Below are positions 26,946 to 36,281 of a stretch of 52,839 nt of DNA, one piece after another. Source of the stretch: an uncultured Parabacteroides sp. (GTDB taxonomy: Bacteria; Bacteroidota; Bacteroidia; Bacteroidales; Tannerellaceae); NCBI GenBank assembly GCA_900552465.1, contig URZO01000020.1, forward strand, positions 1 through 52,839, in the 5' to 3' direction. The notes beneath the pieces were generated by a model that saw only the letters and a program-made list of their open reading frames with translations, had not been told where the DNA came from and ran no database searches. The translations under genes and the position numbers were made by a program. Each line of letters opens with the position of its first letter. Within the stretch, counting starts at the first letter, position 1.

Positions 26946-28439
26946 TTACCTGAAATTCACTTTCCCCACATATTCGGTATGTAGTTTCAATTCTTCCGGA
27001 GAAGTGACGGGCTGTCCGTAGATGCGCAGGTTTTCGATTGTAACATCCTTCACCTGATGGTTGCCATCATACCCGCAGAAGAGCGAGAACGGGAAACGTC
27101 CGCCTAATATCTGAATATCTTTGAATCGGATATTTTCAATATGCCCTCTGAATTTAGCATGCTTTTCTTTCTCTCCGACCGGGACTTTCAGAACATTATC
27201 CCAAGTACCGTAAAGCATGTTTTTCATTAGATATTCTTCATCGGATGAGCCGTCCGTGCAGTATTTGGAACGGAAGATAGCCAAGTCGATCAACTTATGG
27301 CTGGCATCTTCGATACGGATATCTTCATACAAGATGTTTTTGACGGTGGCTTTGTCGGAGTTGTGGATACTGAACACGGCACCACTTTCGACATGCAGGA
27401 CATCGATGTCGCGAAAGGTGATGTTTTTCACTTCACAGGATTCCAGCTCAAATCCGATTTCCAAACCATTCCCCCAAGCAGCATTCCAGATGATACATTT
27501 TTCCACCAGGACACCATCGACAATGCAATCGTCAGGATAGTCCAGATGCGCCTTAACCGCAATGCAATCGTCTTTAACCCGAATGAAGCAATCTTCTATA
27601 TATACGGCACGGCTACGTACAACGTCGATACCGTCGTCACTAGGATTGTCGGAGATTAATTTCAGGTTCCGAATCGCGACCTTTTCGCAATTGATTGGGA
27701 CGACTTGCCAGGTTGTACTGTTGTGTAAAATCACATCTCCGATGGTCAAATTCTTTGAATCGTAAAATTCGATGAAACGTTGGTATTTACCTTTCGACTG
27801 GTAGCCGTTATCTTTGGTGAAGATAGCCGCCATTTCGTCTGCTCCCATCTGAGAATTCTGGGTCCCATCCATAATCCCATAGCCAGATACCTTTACGTCA
27901 TGTACCTCCCGGGCCGAAATAGCTCCTTTAACCCAAGCGCCTCCTTCGATGAATACATGCTGTCCGGATTTAGGGACGATCACTCCGGGAGTGTGTATCT
28001 TGCCCGCTTCAAAATAGAGCACATTCGAGTCATTTCGGTCGGGTTTCTGCTCCAGCGGATTGGCAAAAATGAATAGAGGACTGGAAGTACGCCCGTTCAG
28101 TTCCAAGCTGAGTTTGCAAGGGCGAGAGATTTCAAAGGTGATGAATCCATTTTCCAATATCGGTTTGATGCCGCTACTGATCGGATGAATTTCTGCCCAC
28201 TTAACATCGTGTGCCGCTTTTATTTTTACCTGGACTTTCTCCTCCATGCTGAAGGTAGTATAGGAAGCCGGGACAGGGACTTGGATGACGGTTTGGGGTA
28301 CTTCGTCGACCCACACTTGATAATCTTCTGAGAGCGGAATGCCTTCAGGATAATTATATGTTACTACTTTCCCTGTTGAATAGAAAGAAAAGGAGAGGAA
28401 GAGCAGAAGCAAGCTAATACATTTTTGTTCTTTTTCCAT
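26946..28439 (-). CDS. GH28-like right-handed beta-helix glycosidase with altered catalytic motif
   Basis: This exported 497-residue protein has an N-terminal beta domain (about 25-125) and a parallel beta-helix resembling GH28 polygalacturonases. The Asp motifs are present: PSDDGIDVV and VKDDCIAVK. The place of the GHG histidine motif is taken by GNGLEIG, so the usual His is Asn, and no RIK motif is seen. This suggests a GH28-related enzyme of different specificity, or a related beta-helix family. A TAGTTTTG box (28477 to 28470) provides the promoter. It is followed by the apiosidase gene after 69 bases, so the two are probably one transcript. Confidence 0.75.
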   Translation of the reverse strand: MEKEQKCISLLLLFLSFSFYSTGKVVTYNYPEGIPLSEDYQVWVDEVPQTVIQVPVPASYTTFSMEEKVQVKIKAAHDVKWAEIHPISSGIKPILENGFITFEISRPCKLSLELNGRTSSPLFIFANPLEQKPDRNDSNVLYFEAGKIHTPGVIVPKSGQHVFIEGGAWVKGAISAREVHDVKVSGYGIMDGTQNSQMGADEMAAIFTKDNGYQSKGKYQRFIEFYDSKNLTIGDVILHNSTTWQVVPINCEKVAIRNLKLISDNPSDDGIDVVRSRAVYIEDCFIRVKDDCIAVKAHLDYPDDCIVDGVLVEKCIIWNAAWGNGLEIGFELESCEVKNITFRDIDVLHVESGAVFSIHNSDKATVKNILYEDIRIEDASHKLIDLAIFRSKYCTDGSSDEEYLMKNMLYGTWDNVLKVPVGEKEKHAKFRGHIENIRFKDIQILGGRFPFSLFCGYDGNHQVKDVTIENLRIYGQPVTSPEELKLHTEYVGKVNFR

Positions 28440-28469
28440 GGAGTATAAAATTAGAATGAATATTTAAAG

Positions 28470-28477
28470 CAAAACTA
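28470..28477 (-). promoter_or_regulatory. -7 box of the GH28-like/apiosidase operon
   Basis: The minus strand reads TAGTTTTG, a TAnnTTTG match, 31 bases before the ATG at 28439. The rest of the divergent gap to 28808 is AT-rich. It contains AGTCTTTA (28536-28543) and ACTCTTTA (28558-28565), 22 bases apart, which could be a regulator site. Confidence 0.5.
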
Positions 28478-28808
28478 AAGAGAAATCGAGGGTAGGCTTT
28501 TGGAAAAAGAATATTGTTCTGTTGTTTTTGTGTCGAGTCTTTAGTTTTTGGATGTAAACTCTTTATGAAATGTTTAAATCAGCCTTTGATGAGTGAAAAG
28601 CTAAAGTATCATTGCCAATTTTTAAAGTGCTATTTAAAGATTTGACAGCATAAGATCAAAATTTGATATTATTCAAATGAGGATATTAGTTCCTTTAACT
28701 TCATGAAAATCCAAGGATCGTGAGAAGGATACATTGAGATATCAGTAATTCGTTTCTTTGGGATTTTTTAAAGAGGTGTTTAATTAGAATTTAAAAAATT
28801 GGATTTAA

Positions 28809-30254
28809 ATGTGTAGATGTAAGATTTCGTTGATAGGTATGTTGCTACTGTTATTGGCAGTCAGTAGCTTGAATGCCCGTAACTATTATGTTTCTACGGA
28901 AGGGAATGATAAGCAGGCCGGAACCCTGAAAGCTCCTTTCCTGACAATTCACAAAGCCTGTTCGTTAGCGCAAGCTGGTGATACAGTTGTGTTACGGGGA
29001 GGAGTGTATAGAGTGACAGAACCGGTACGCCCGGTTCATTCGGGTAGATCGGATGCTTGGATCGTGTATCGATCGATGCCAGGTGAAAAGGCTATCATTG
29101 ACGGCTCACTCCTGAAAACCGTTAAGCAAGATGAGAAGGAGATTCCATTTTCTTCCAGAGACGAAGGATTGGTACAGATAGAGTATGTCACTTATATCAA
29201 GTGGATAGGCGTTACGGTCCGGAATTCATACGGCGCCGGCTTTTTATTACGCGGAGGAGGTCATCATACATTCGACGCTTCCAAGGGAAGTCCAACGCAC
29301 CATATTATCTTGGAAGAGTGTGTTTCGGATAGAAGCTATAATTCCGGGATTGGTTTGTGGTATGCCGATTCGGTTCAGGTAACCCGTTGCCGGGTAACTG
29401 CCGCCAACGATCTGGATTATCGGACGGAAGGTGTGAAGCGACCGGGAGAGGCACCTCACGAAGCGATTTCCGTTTGTGGCTCCCGTTATTTTGAGATTGA
29501 TCACAATTTAGTGCATGATTGTTTCAAGGAGGGAATTGACTGCAAGGAAGTTTCTCGTTATGGGAAGGTACATCACAATACGGTCAAAGGATTACCCCGA
29601 CAAGCTTATTATGTGGATGCTTGGTTTGGTTTGTTGGAAGATATTGAGTTGTATGAGAATGTAGCAATTGATTGTTTCTGGGGCTTTGCTATCAGTGTCG
29701 AAGGAAAAAATTCAGAATTGAGGAATATTCGCTTCCATCATAATGTAATTGCCAATATGCAGGCTTCCGGTTTTCTCTTCGGTATGTGGGGTGGTAATCA
29801 TTTGAGATCGGATATACATATATATAACAATACCTTTTATCGCTGCGGCTCACCCCGTGTTTACTGTGGTGGAGTCGGGAGTATTGACATTCTCTCCCAG
29901 AATTTCAAGGATGTTTTCATTTACCGGAACATTTGCGACAAAGGCTGGGATTATGAGTTCGGATTCAACGAGAAGATTGAAGCTATACCGAATAGCTTGA
30001 AGGAAAAGAATTTCGTAGCGAAGGAAAACTTAGTGGAGTCGGTCAAGAACCGTCAAAGTCGTCCGGGACAATTCGATGCTGTCTTAGTGGAATACTTACC
30101 AGAAGGCAACCATTTGGGGAATGTCTTATACCGGGATGAAAGAAACTATGACTTGACTCCAGAAAAAGCGCCTAAAGTAAAGAATGAAGGAGTGCAATGG
30201 AAATATGCTCCTTCGGATTGGTATGGTGCCATTAAGCCGATTGAGCAATTATAA
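28809..30254 (+). CDS. Exported right-handed beta-helix protein (DUF1565/pectate-lyase-like fold)
   Basis: This 481-residue secreted protein starts with MCRCKISLIGMLLLLLAVSSLNA and then NYYVSTEGNDKQAGT. The latter is the usual entry of DUF1565-type beta-helix proteins acting on polysaccharides. The middle is a ladder of helix turns (THHIILEECVSDRSYNSGIG, YFEIDHNLVHDCFKEGIDCK, LRNIRFHHNVIANMQ). Catalytic residues are not recognisable, so it could be a lyase, a hydrolase or an epimerase. It is divergent from the GH28-like gene and convergent with the isomerase gene, from which it is separated by a strong terminator. Its place in the locus supports a role in pectin-like glycan breakdown. Confidence 0.75.
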   Translation: MCRCKISLIGMLLLLLAVSSLNARNYYVSTEGNDKQAGTLKAPFLTIHKACSLAQAGDTVVLRGGVYRVTEPVRPVHSGRSDAWIVYRSMPGEKAIIDGSLLKTVKQDEKEIPFSSRDEGLVQIEYVTYIKWIGVTVRNSYGAGFLLRGGGHHTFDASKGSPTHHIILEECVSDRSYNSGIGLWYADSVQVTRCRVTAANDLDYRTEGVKRPGEAPHEAISVCGSRYFEIDHNLVHDCFKEGIDCKEVSRYGKVHHNTVKGLPRQAYYVDAWFGLLEDIELYENVAIDCFWGFAISVEGKNSELRNIRFHHNVIANMQASGFLFGMWGGNHLRSDIHIYNNTFYRCGSPRVYCGGVGSIDILSQNFKDVFIYRNICDKGWDYEFGFNEKIEAIPNSLKEKNFVAKENLVESVKNRQSRPGQFDAVLVEYLPEGNHLGNVLYRDERNYDLTPEKAPKVKNEGVQWKYAPSDWYGAIKPIEQL

Positions 30255-30260
30255 CCAATA

Positions 30261-30301
30261 GCTTTACGATGGCTAATCCATAGGGTTAGCCATCGTAAAG
30301 C
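30261..30301. terminator. Bidirectional terminator between convergent genes
   Basis: GCTTTACGATGGCTAA (30261-30276) is perfectly complementary to 30286-30301 over 16 base pairs, with a 9-base loop. It lies 7 bases after the beta-helix gene and 21 bases from the isomerase stop codon. Confidence 0.85.
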
Positions 30302-30321
30302 ATAGCATTAGCTCTTATAAG

Positions 30322-31185
30322 TCAAAACCGAACCCCTGACAAATAAGCAGCAGCCGTTCTTATGCACAACTCCGGATCGGCTGGTCTGTCATGCTCTACA
30401 ATAAAATGTTTCGCACCAGCGATCTTATTCAATTTGAAGATCGAAGGAAAATCGATACATCCTTTGCCCACATAAGCGAAATCACGTGCAACCGTCTTGT
30501 CCATATCTTTTACATGGAAAATCGGGAAGCGCCCCGGATATTTCTTAATACAAGTCTCCGGATGCAGGTCTCCCTTCCGGACCCAATACAGATCCAGTTC
30601 CACATTCACATACTGCGGATCTAAAGCCGGAACCAACGTATCAAACGGCAATTGTCCCTCCGTCACACGGAACTCAATATCATGATTATGATACAAGAGT
30701 TTCACTCCTTCTTCTCTACATATCTTTCCGCCTTTATTCAGGTTCTCTGCTACCAGCTTCCAATCCTCCAATGTTTTGTTTTCACCGCCGTCCAACCACG
30801 GCCAGTAACATACAATATATTCCTGCCCTAACGTCTTACAACTGGTGATATCTTTCAATAGTTGTTTTTCATCATACATCGCTTGTATGGAGGTGGCTCC
30901 CGCAAGTGCTTTCAGCCCGCAATCTTTTAAGAACTTGTTCAGTTCAACCGGCTTCATACCACCGATACTTCCGCCAAATTCCAATTCTTTATAACCGAGT
31001 TGAGCGATTGTCTTCAAGGCCTTTTTAGGATTTTCTTCCAACCATTTTCCCCCGGTGTTACCGGTAATCAGACCGAAATGCGGCAATTTGTCAGCCACAT
31101 CCGTTTTTGCAGCCGAAGCATACTCGGATAACAAACAAACGGTCGGCAAAAGCCCTGCCGTTTTTATAAATTGTCTTCTATCCAT
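30322..31185 (-). CDS. Exported sugar isomerase/epimerase-like TIM-barrel protein
   Basis: This 287-residue xylose-isomerase-like TIM-barrel protein has a twin-arginine type N-terminus (MDRRQFIKTAGLLP). Barrel motifs are TIAQLGYKELEFGG, LLYHNHDIEF, NVELDLYWVRKGD and FPIFHVKDMD, with His, Glu and Asp metal ligands as in the sugar phosphate isomerase/epimerase family. Export makes a phosphorylated substrate unlikely. The gene starts 12 bases after the Gfo/Idh/MocA oxidoreductase. Such pairs are known from 3-keto-glycoside pathways, where one enzyme oxidises C3 and partners eliminate, hydrate or epimerise the product. The exact reaction is inferred from context only. Confidence 0.8.
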   Translation of the reverse strand: MDRRQFIKTAGLLPTVCLLSEYASAAKTDVADKLPHFGLITGNTGGKWLEENPKKALKTIAQLGYKELEFGGSIGGMKPVELNKFLKDCGLKALAGATSIQAMYDEKQLLKDITSCKTLGQEYIVCYWPWLDGGENKTLEDWKLVAENLNKGGKICREEGVKLLYHNHDIEFRVTEGQLPFDTLVPALDPQYVNVELDLYWVRKGDLHPETCIKKYPGRFPIFHVKDMDKTVARDFAYVGKGCIDFPSIFKLNKIAGAKHFIVEHDRPADPELCIRTAAAYLSGVRF

Positions 31186-31197
31186 AATGTTATATAT

Positions 31198-32538
31198 TTA
31201 GAAAGATGGAAATTTCCATGGTGAACGATAATCCGGTTTCAAATAGCCATTGGCATTTTGCCCCTGAATAAGGCTTTTTTTCAGATCATCATAGACTAAC
31301 GTTTCGCCCGAACGAGCTGCTATATTACCTAAATGGGCATATTTGGCACAAAGACTACCATTTTCGATTGTACAAGGAGTTTCAAAATTGCGTGTTTTCA
31401 CACAATCAATAAAGCGGAATACATGATCAATATGATCCCGATAGTCCGACCGTACCTTTATCGATTCGAGGATACGCGGCTGTTTGACCTCATCATTCCA
31501 TTCAGAAATGATTTCCCAGCTATCCCGGTCGGCAACCAAAGTCCCATTAGTACCTTTAAAAGCCATGCCATAGTTACGATTGTAAGGCCCTGTCTGAGTA
31601 CCGCCGGAATGACTCCAATTCATGACAAACGAATCGAATTCATAAATTACATTTTGCGTATCGAACGTCTCGTGACAATCATCCGGGAAAGCATAATTTC
31701 CACCAAAAGCCGTTACTCGCTTGGGCATCGACTTGACATTCATACCCCACAATACCATATCGATCAGATGAACACCCCAATCGGTCATCAAGCCGCCCCC
31801 ATATGCCCAGAACATACGCCATGAACCATGAAAATGCTTGTTGTTGAAAGGACGAGTTTTTGCGGGGCCCTGCCACATTTCATAATCCACACCGGCAGGT
31901 ATGCTTGAATCGGGCAGCTTCCTGCCTAAGGCTGCATAATTAAAATTAGCCCACACATCGACACGGGCAATACGGCCCAATTTCCCAGTATTGATATAAT
32001 CGATCATGGCTTTCCAATGGCTACCGCTACGCTGCTGTTGGCCTACTGTTGTCACTCGCTGGTAACGTTTTGCAGCCTCGACCATCACATCGCACTCCGC
32101 GATATAATTGGCAATTGGTTTTTCCACATAAACATCTTTACCAGCCGAACAAGCATCCGTAAACTGTAAACAATGCCAATGATCGGGAGTCCCGATAATC
32201 ACGACATCCAATTCTTTCATTTCAAGTAGACGCCTGTAATCCGAAAACAAACGAGGTTTCTTATTCCGGATTTTTTCAACCTCAGCCGCTCTCTCATTCA
32301 GTACATTTTGGTCGATATCACACAAAGCGATGCAATCCACATCCGGATGTTGCAAAAAATCCGCAAGGTTAGCCCACCCCATATTCTTACAACCGACGAG
32401 GCCAACATTAATCCTATCATTTGCACCCCAAATAGAATCACTCGACTTAATTCCACCCCAAGCAGTAGAATCCACAAAACCCGTTGCTAAAAAAGCAGCC
32501 GATGTCCTCAAAAAGTTTCTCCGCGTAATCATAATCAT
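31198..32538 (-). CDS. Exported Gfo/Idh/MocA family NAD(P)-dependent oxidoreductase
   Basis: This 446-residue protein has a twin-arginine signal (MIMITRRNFLRTSAAFLATG) that would export it with bound cofactor. The Rossmann fold shows INVGLVGCKNMG (about 43-54) and the family EKP motif at 139-141 (DVYVEKPIAN). A C-terminal substrate domain has GGGLMTDWGVHLIDM. Relatives oxidise sugars or glycosides, often at C3. It is the first gene of a two-gene operon with the isomerase-like protein, under a TAGCTTTG -7 box at 32572 to 32565. An ATG at 32532 is an equally possible start. Confidence 0.88.
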   Translation of the reverse strand: MIMITRRNFLRTSAAFLATGFVDSTAWGGIKSSDSIWGANDRINVGLVGCKNMGWANLADFLQHPDVDCIALCDIDQNVLNERAAEVEKIRNKKPRLFSDYRRLLEMKELDVVIIGTPDHWHCLQFTDACSAGKDVYVEKPIANYIAECDVMVEAAKRYQRVTTVGQQQRSGSHWKAMIDYINTGKLGRIARVDVWANFNYAALGRKLPDSSIPAGVDYEMWQGPAKTRPFNNKHFHGSWRMFWAYGGGLMTDWGVHLIDMVLWGMNVKSMPKRVTAFGGNYAFPDDCHETFDTQNVIYEFDSFVMNWSHSGGTQTGPYNRNYGMAFKGTNGTLVADRDSWEIISEWNDEVKQPRILESIKVRSDYRDHIDHVFRFIDCVKTRNFETPCTIENGSLCAKYAHLGNIAARSGETLVYDDLKKSLIQGQNANGYLKPDYRSPWKFPSF

Positions 32539-32564
32539 ATTTTCTTTAAAGTTATCATTTATCG

Positions 32565-32572
32565 CAAAGCTA
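32565..32572 (-). promoter_or_regulatory. -7 box of the oxidoreductase/isomerase operon
   Basis: The minus strand reads TAGCTTTG, an exact TAnnTTTG match, about 27 bases before the ATG. Confidence 0.55.
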
Positions 32573-32632
32573 TAGAATGGACAACAGAAAGAATATAAAT
32601 ATCAAGCCTGCTACTACCGATTGTATATTTAC

Positions 32633-32662
32633 GACTTTAGATTTTGAACATAAGACTTTAGA
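32633..32662 (+). promoter_or_regulatory. Direct repeat, possible AraC-type activator site
   Basis: GACTTTAGA occurs at 32633-32641 and again at 32654-32662, 21 bases apart. Direct repeats at two helical turns suit an AraC-type DNA-binding domain such as that of the HTCS at 21431. The site is in the 447-bp divergent gap, about 325 bases before the SusC start. The rest of the gap is AT-rich with no gene. Confidence 0.35.
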
Positions 32663-32945
32663 AAGCAGTGATTATGACTAATACGACCCTGTAGTCATTC
32701 ACTTCTTATACCCCCTCCAAAAAAAATCGCGTTAAAAACACATTGACATAAAGGCACCGTAAAAAACGTCTGTTTGTTAAAAGAGGACTGTTTATCTCCG
32801 ATCATAGAGAGGCGAATACCTTAAAATCATTTCACTGGCAATTTATGGTTTAAAACATAAAGAATTTAGACATAAAACTAAATAGGTCACCTAAAAAGCT
32901 AAATACTAAAGTGAATTTCATAAACCGTAGGAATTTTATACATCT

Positions 32946-32953
32946 TAAATTTG
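32946..32953 (+). promoter_or_regulatory. -7 box of the second SusC/SusD operon
   Basis: TAAATTTG matches TAnnTTTG exactly, 33 bases before the SusC ATG at 32986. No -33 TTTG is present at the usual distance, as expected for an activated promoter. Confidence 0.55.
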
Positions 32954-32985
32954 AAACACAATTTTAATACTTTATTAATACGATC

Positions 32986-35900
32986 ATGAAAAGAAAGAAA
33001 AAACACACGCATCCTCATAAGATAGGATGCTTGGCCATGTGCTTAGTTTTATGTATGGGAGGATTTTCGGTCCATGCACTTCCTGTTTCTTTTACCAGCG
33101 AAACATCTATAACACAGCAAAACCGAATTGTGACAGGTGTAGTGAAAGATCATGCAGGGGAACTTATTATTGGAGCTTCTATTGTTGTAAAAGGGACAAC
33201 TATCGGTGTCATGACGGATGTTGATGGTAAATTCACGCTGAATGTTCCTGATAACGCGATTTTAGAAATTTCCTATATAGGATACAAGTCACAGGTACTT
33301 CCTGTTAATAACAAGACAAATTTCAATATTATTTTAGAGGAAGACTCCCAAAATATCGATGAAGTCGTTGTTATCGGTTACGGAACACGTTCGAAAAGAG
33401 ATGTAACGACTGCTATTTCAAATGTTGGCTCTGAAGTCATCGGTAAAAGTATTTCCATGAGTGCAGAAAATGCCATGCAGGGAACAATGAGTGGTGTGCA
33501 AGTCTCCGGTACGACTGGTGACCCGATGAGCCGTCCGACAATCCGTATTCGTGGTACAAATACTTGGGGTGTTTCGGATCCTTTATATGTAGTCGATGGT
33601 ATCGCCATTACGGAAATGGGTGCCGGTATTGAAGGAAATGATGAACGCATCAAGGATGTTCGGGGACCTCTCAATATCATGACTATGATAGACCCGAATG
33701 ATATCGAGTCTATTTCCGTACTGAAAGATGCCTCCGCTGCCGCCATCTATGGTGTACGTGCCGCAAACGGTGTGGTCCTTATTACCACTAAAAAAGGACG
33801 TAAAGATAAACCGACTGTAGACTTTAGTGCGCGTTATGGTATACAAAATATCACGCAGGAATTGGACTGGCTGACGACACCTGAATACACAAAATTTGTA
33901 CAAGGTGTGTATGCCTCCGATCCGGAACGTGTTGTTGCCGAAGACAACATCGGACGTTTCGATCCCAATGATCCACGTTATTTAGGTAACTCGCCGACTT
34001 ATAATTGGCAAGATGCCGTGCGCAACAGCAATGCTCCAACACAAGACTATTCAGCCAAAGTATCAGGTGGTACTGACAATACAGATTATTACGTTTCTAT
34101 CGGATATAATAAAACGGAAGGAACCTTATTGGTAAACGATCTTCAACGCTATTCCGGAGCAATCAAGATCAACACAAAAATCAACGATTGGATAAAGGCA
34201 GGGATCAATTATCGTCTCGTCAATGCGCAAGGACGAAATAACGGTAGCAGTTATTTAGATGTTATGCGAAATGCTCCTTGGCAGCCTATCTATCAGGCTG
34301 ACGGCATACCCGGTTACAACGGATATGCATACGCGGTAGGTGGTCGCCAAGCAGACGGGACATATCAAAATCAAAAACTGTACGGACAAGGAACTCGCAT
34401 AAATGTCCTTGGATTAGCCAACACTAACGATACTAAGTATGATTCTTGGAGAAACATGGGAAGTCTATACTTAGAACTTACTCCTTTTAAAGGACTGACC
34501 TTGAAAGGATCTATCAGCATGGACCGTTATCAAACGAACCGTTACGAGTTCAAAGATTATGACGCCTATCCTTTCGATTATACGGCAGGTGATCCGAGTG
34601 CTTTAGGAGGTGGAAAATCAGTCGGATCTTATCAAGAAAGAGAAACTTACAACAATAACATTACATCCGAATTTATGGCCAACTATGCCAACTCATTCGG
34701 AAAGCATAATTTGGATCTTTTATTCAATTTCTCCAATCAGCATTATGATGCAAAATACAAAACCGCAAGTACCGAATATATGACAACCAAAAAAGATTAC
34801 TTGCGCAATTTGGGAGGAGAACGAGGCTATACATCTATCGAAACAGACCAGATGCGTTGGGCACTACAAGGCTTCTTGTTCCGTGTCGGATATAACTACG
34901 CATATAAGTATTATTTGGATGTAACGGTTCGGCATGACGGAAGTGCTCGCTTCGCACCAGAAAATCGCTGGGGGACATTCCCTTCATTATCGGCCGCATG
35001 GCGTATTAAGAACGAAGCGTTCTTGGAAAATGTAAATTGGCTGGATGATTTGAAACTTCGTGCCGGTTGGGGACAATTAGGTAACCAGGAAGTACGGGAT
35101 ATGGCCTATTTGTCTGCGATATCCAAAGCTCCTCATTATGCAATGGGTAATGCGACTCAGAACGACCGTCCGTCGTCTGGAATATTCCACGAAGGCGCCA
35201 CGATTTTCGGTATACCGAACCGGGAATTGACATGGGAAAAAACAGAAACATTCAATATCGGTTTCGATGCCCAAATGTTTTCAGGTCTGACGTTTTCTGC
35301 CGAATACTATCATAAAATAACACATGGTATTCTGCAAGCGATTGATCTGCCGGCCAGTGTAGGTGTTGTAGAAACGCCTGTTGCCAACGTTGCAAAAGTA
35401 CAAAATCAAGGTTTTGAAATCAACGCGAATTGGCAAGGAAAAGTGGGAAATGTTATCTATTCGGTAGGTGGTAACTTGACAACGACAGCTAATAAAGTAT
35501 TGGATACTTACAAACATATCCCAACCTCAGGCGGATCTGTAGAAGAAGGATACTCCATGTTCTATCATAAAGCATATAAAGTAGATGGAATCTTCCAATC
35601 CGATGCCGAAGCGCAAGAATGGTTAAGCAAGCATGAGGATGTCAATTATCAAAAAGCCAAAGTGGGCGCCGGCGACTTCTATTTCAAAGACTTAAGAGGG
35701 GCACCTAAAAAAGAAGGTGAGTTCTACTCGGAAGGTGCTGACGGGAAAATCGATTCGTATGACATGGTATATGTCGGAAAATCTATCCCTGGTTTTTTCT
35801 ATGGTTTAAATATGAGTGCGGAATATAAAGGTTTCGATATCAGTATGCAGTTCACAGGAGTCGGAGACGTTGTTAAGTACAATGGTATTAAAGCCTCGAC

Positions 35901-36252
35901 TTTCTTTGCAACAGAAGGAGACAACGTAACACGTATCGTTTACAACGCATGGACACCGGAGAACAAGCAGAACAAATACCCGCGTTTGGTAGGCGGTGAT
36001 CCTGCCGGAAACTTGAGATATTCAGACTTTTTCTTCGAAAGCGGTGCCTATTTCAGACTTCAGAATATACAAATCGGCTACACGTTACCAGCTTCTGTTT
36101 ACAAAACTTGTAACAACCTGATCCGCAACGTAAGAGTTTATGCCGGAGCATCCAATGTCTTCACTATAACTCCGTACACTGGATTGGATCCTGAAAACGA
36201 TGCATATCCTACTCCGAAGACTTTCTTCTTTGGTATCAATGCTAAATTTTAA
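32986..36252 (+). CDS. SusC/RagA family TonB-dependent transporter (pectin/rhamnoside-like locus)
   Basis: This 1088-residue outer-membrane transporter has a basic N-terminus (MKRKKKHTHPHK) and a signal segment ending near HALP. A carboxypeptidase-D-regulatory-like domain follows (about 48-118), then the VVVIGYG motif (127-133) and a plug with DASAAAIYGVRAANGVVLITT. The beta-barrel ends in PKTFFFGINAKF. There is no STN domain, in keeping with two-component rather than sigma/FecR control. The partner SusD begins about 30 bases after the stop. Its cargo is probably the oligosaccharide made by the GH78, GH28-like and GH140-like enzymes encoded upstream. Confidence 0.95.
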   Translation: MKRKKKHTHPHKIGCLAMCLVLCMGGFSVHALPVSFTSETSITQQNRIVTGVVKDHAGELIIGASIVVKGTTIGVMTDVDGKFTLNVPDNAILEISYIGYKSQVLPVNNKTNFNIILEEDSQNIDEVVVIGYGTRSKRDVTTAISNVGSEVIGKSISMSAENAMQGTMSGVQVSGTTGDPMSRPTIRIRGTNTWGVSDPLYVVDGIAITEMGAGIEGNDERIKDVRGPLNIMTMIDPNDIESISVLKDASAAAIYGVRAANGVVLITTKKGRKDKPTVDFSARYGIQNITQELDWLTTPEYTKFVQGVYASDPERVVAEDNIGRFDPNDPRYLGNSPTYNWQDAVRNSNAPTQDYSAKVSGGTDNTDYYVSIGYNKTEGTLLVNDLQRYSGAIKINTKINDWIKAGINYRLVNAQGRNNGSSYLDVMRNAPWQPIYQADGIPGYNGYAYAVGGRQADGTYQNQKLYGQGTRINVLGLANTNDTKYDSWRNMGSLYLELTPFKGLTLKGSISMDRYQTNRYEFKDYDAYPFDYTAGDPSALGGGKSVGSYQERETYNNNITSEFMANYANSFGKHNLDLLFNFSNQHYDAKYKTASTEYMTTKKDYLRNLGGERGYTSIETDQMRWALQGFLFRVGYNYAYKYYLDVTVRHDGSARFAPENRWGTFPSLSAAWRIKNEAFLENVNWLDDLKLRAGWGQLGNQEVRDMAYLSAISKAPHYAMGNATQNDRPSSGIFHEGATIFGIPNRELTWEKTETFNIGFDAQMFSGLTFSAEYYHKITHGILQAIDLPASVGVVETPVANVAKVQNQGFEINANWQGKVGNVIYSVGGNLTTTANKVLDTYKHIPTSGGSVEEGYSMFYHKAYKVDGIFQSDAEAQEWLSKHEDVNYQKAKVGAGDFYFKDLRGAPKKEGEFYSEGADGKIDSYDMVYVGKSIPGFFYGLNMSAEYKGFDISMQFTGVGDVVKYNGIKASTFFATEGDNVTRIVYNAWTPENKQNKYPRLVGGDPAGNLRYSDFFFESGAYFRLQNIQIGYTLPASVYKTCNNLIRNVRVYAGASNVFTITPYTGLDPENDAYPTPKTFFFGINAKF

Positions 36253-36281
36253 TAGTCAACATGATAAAACAACAAATAAAC

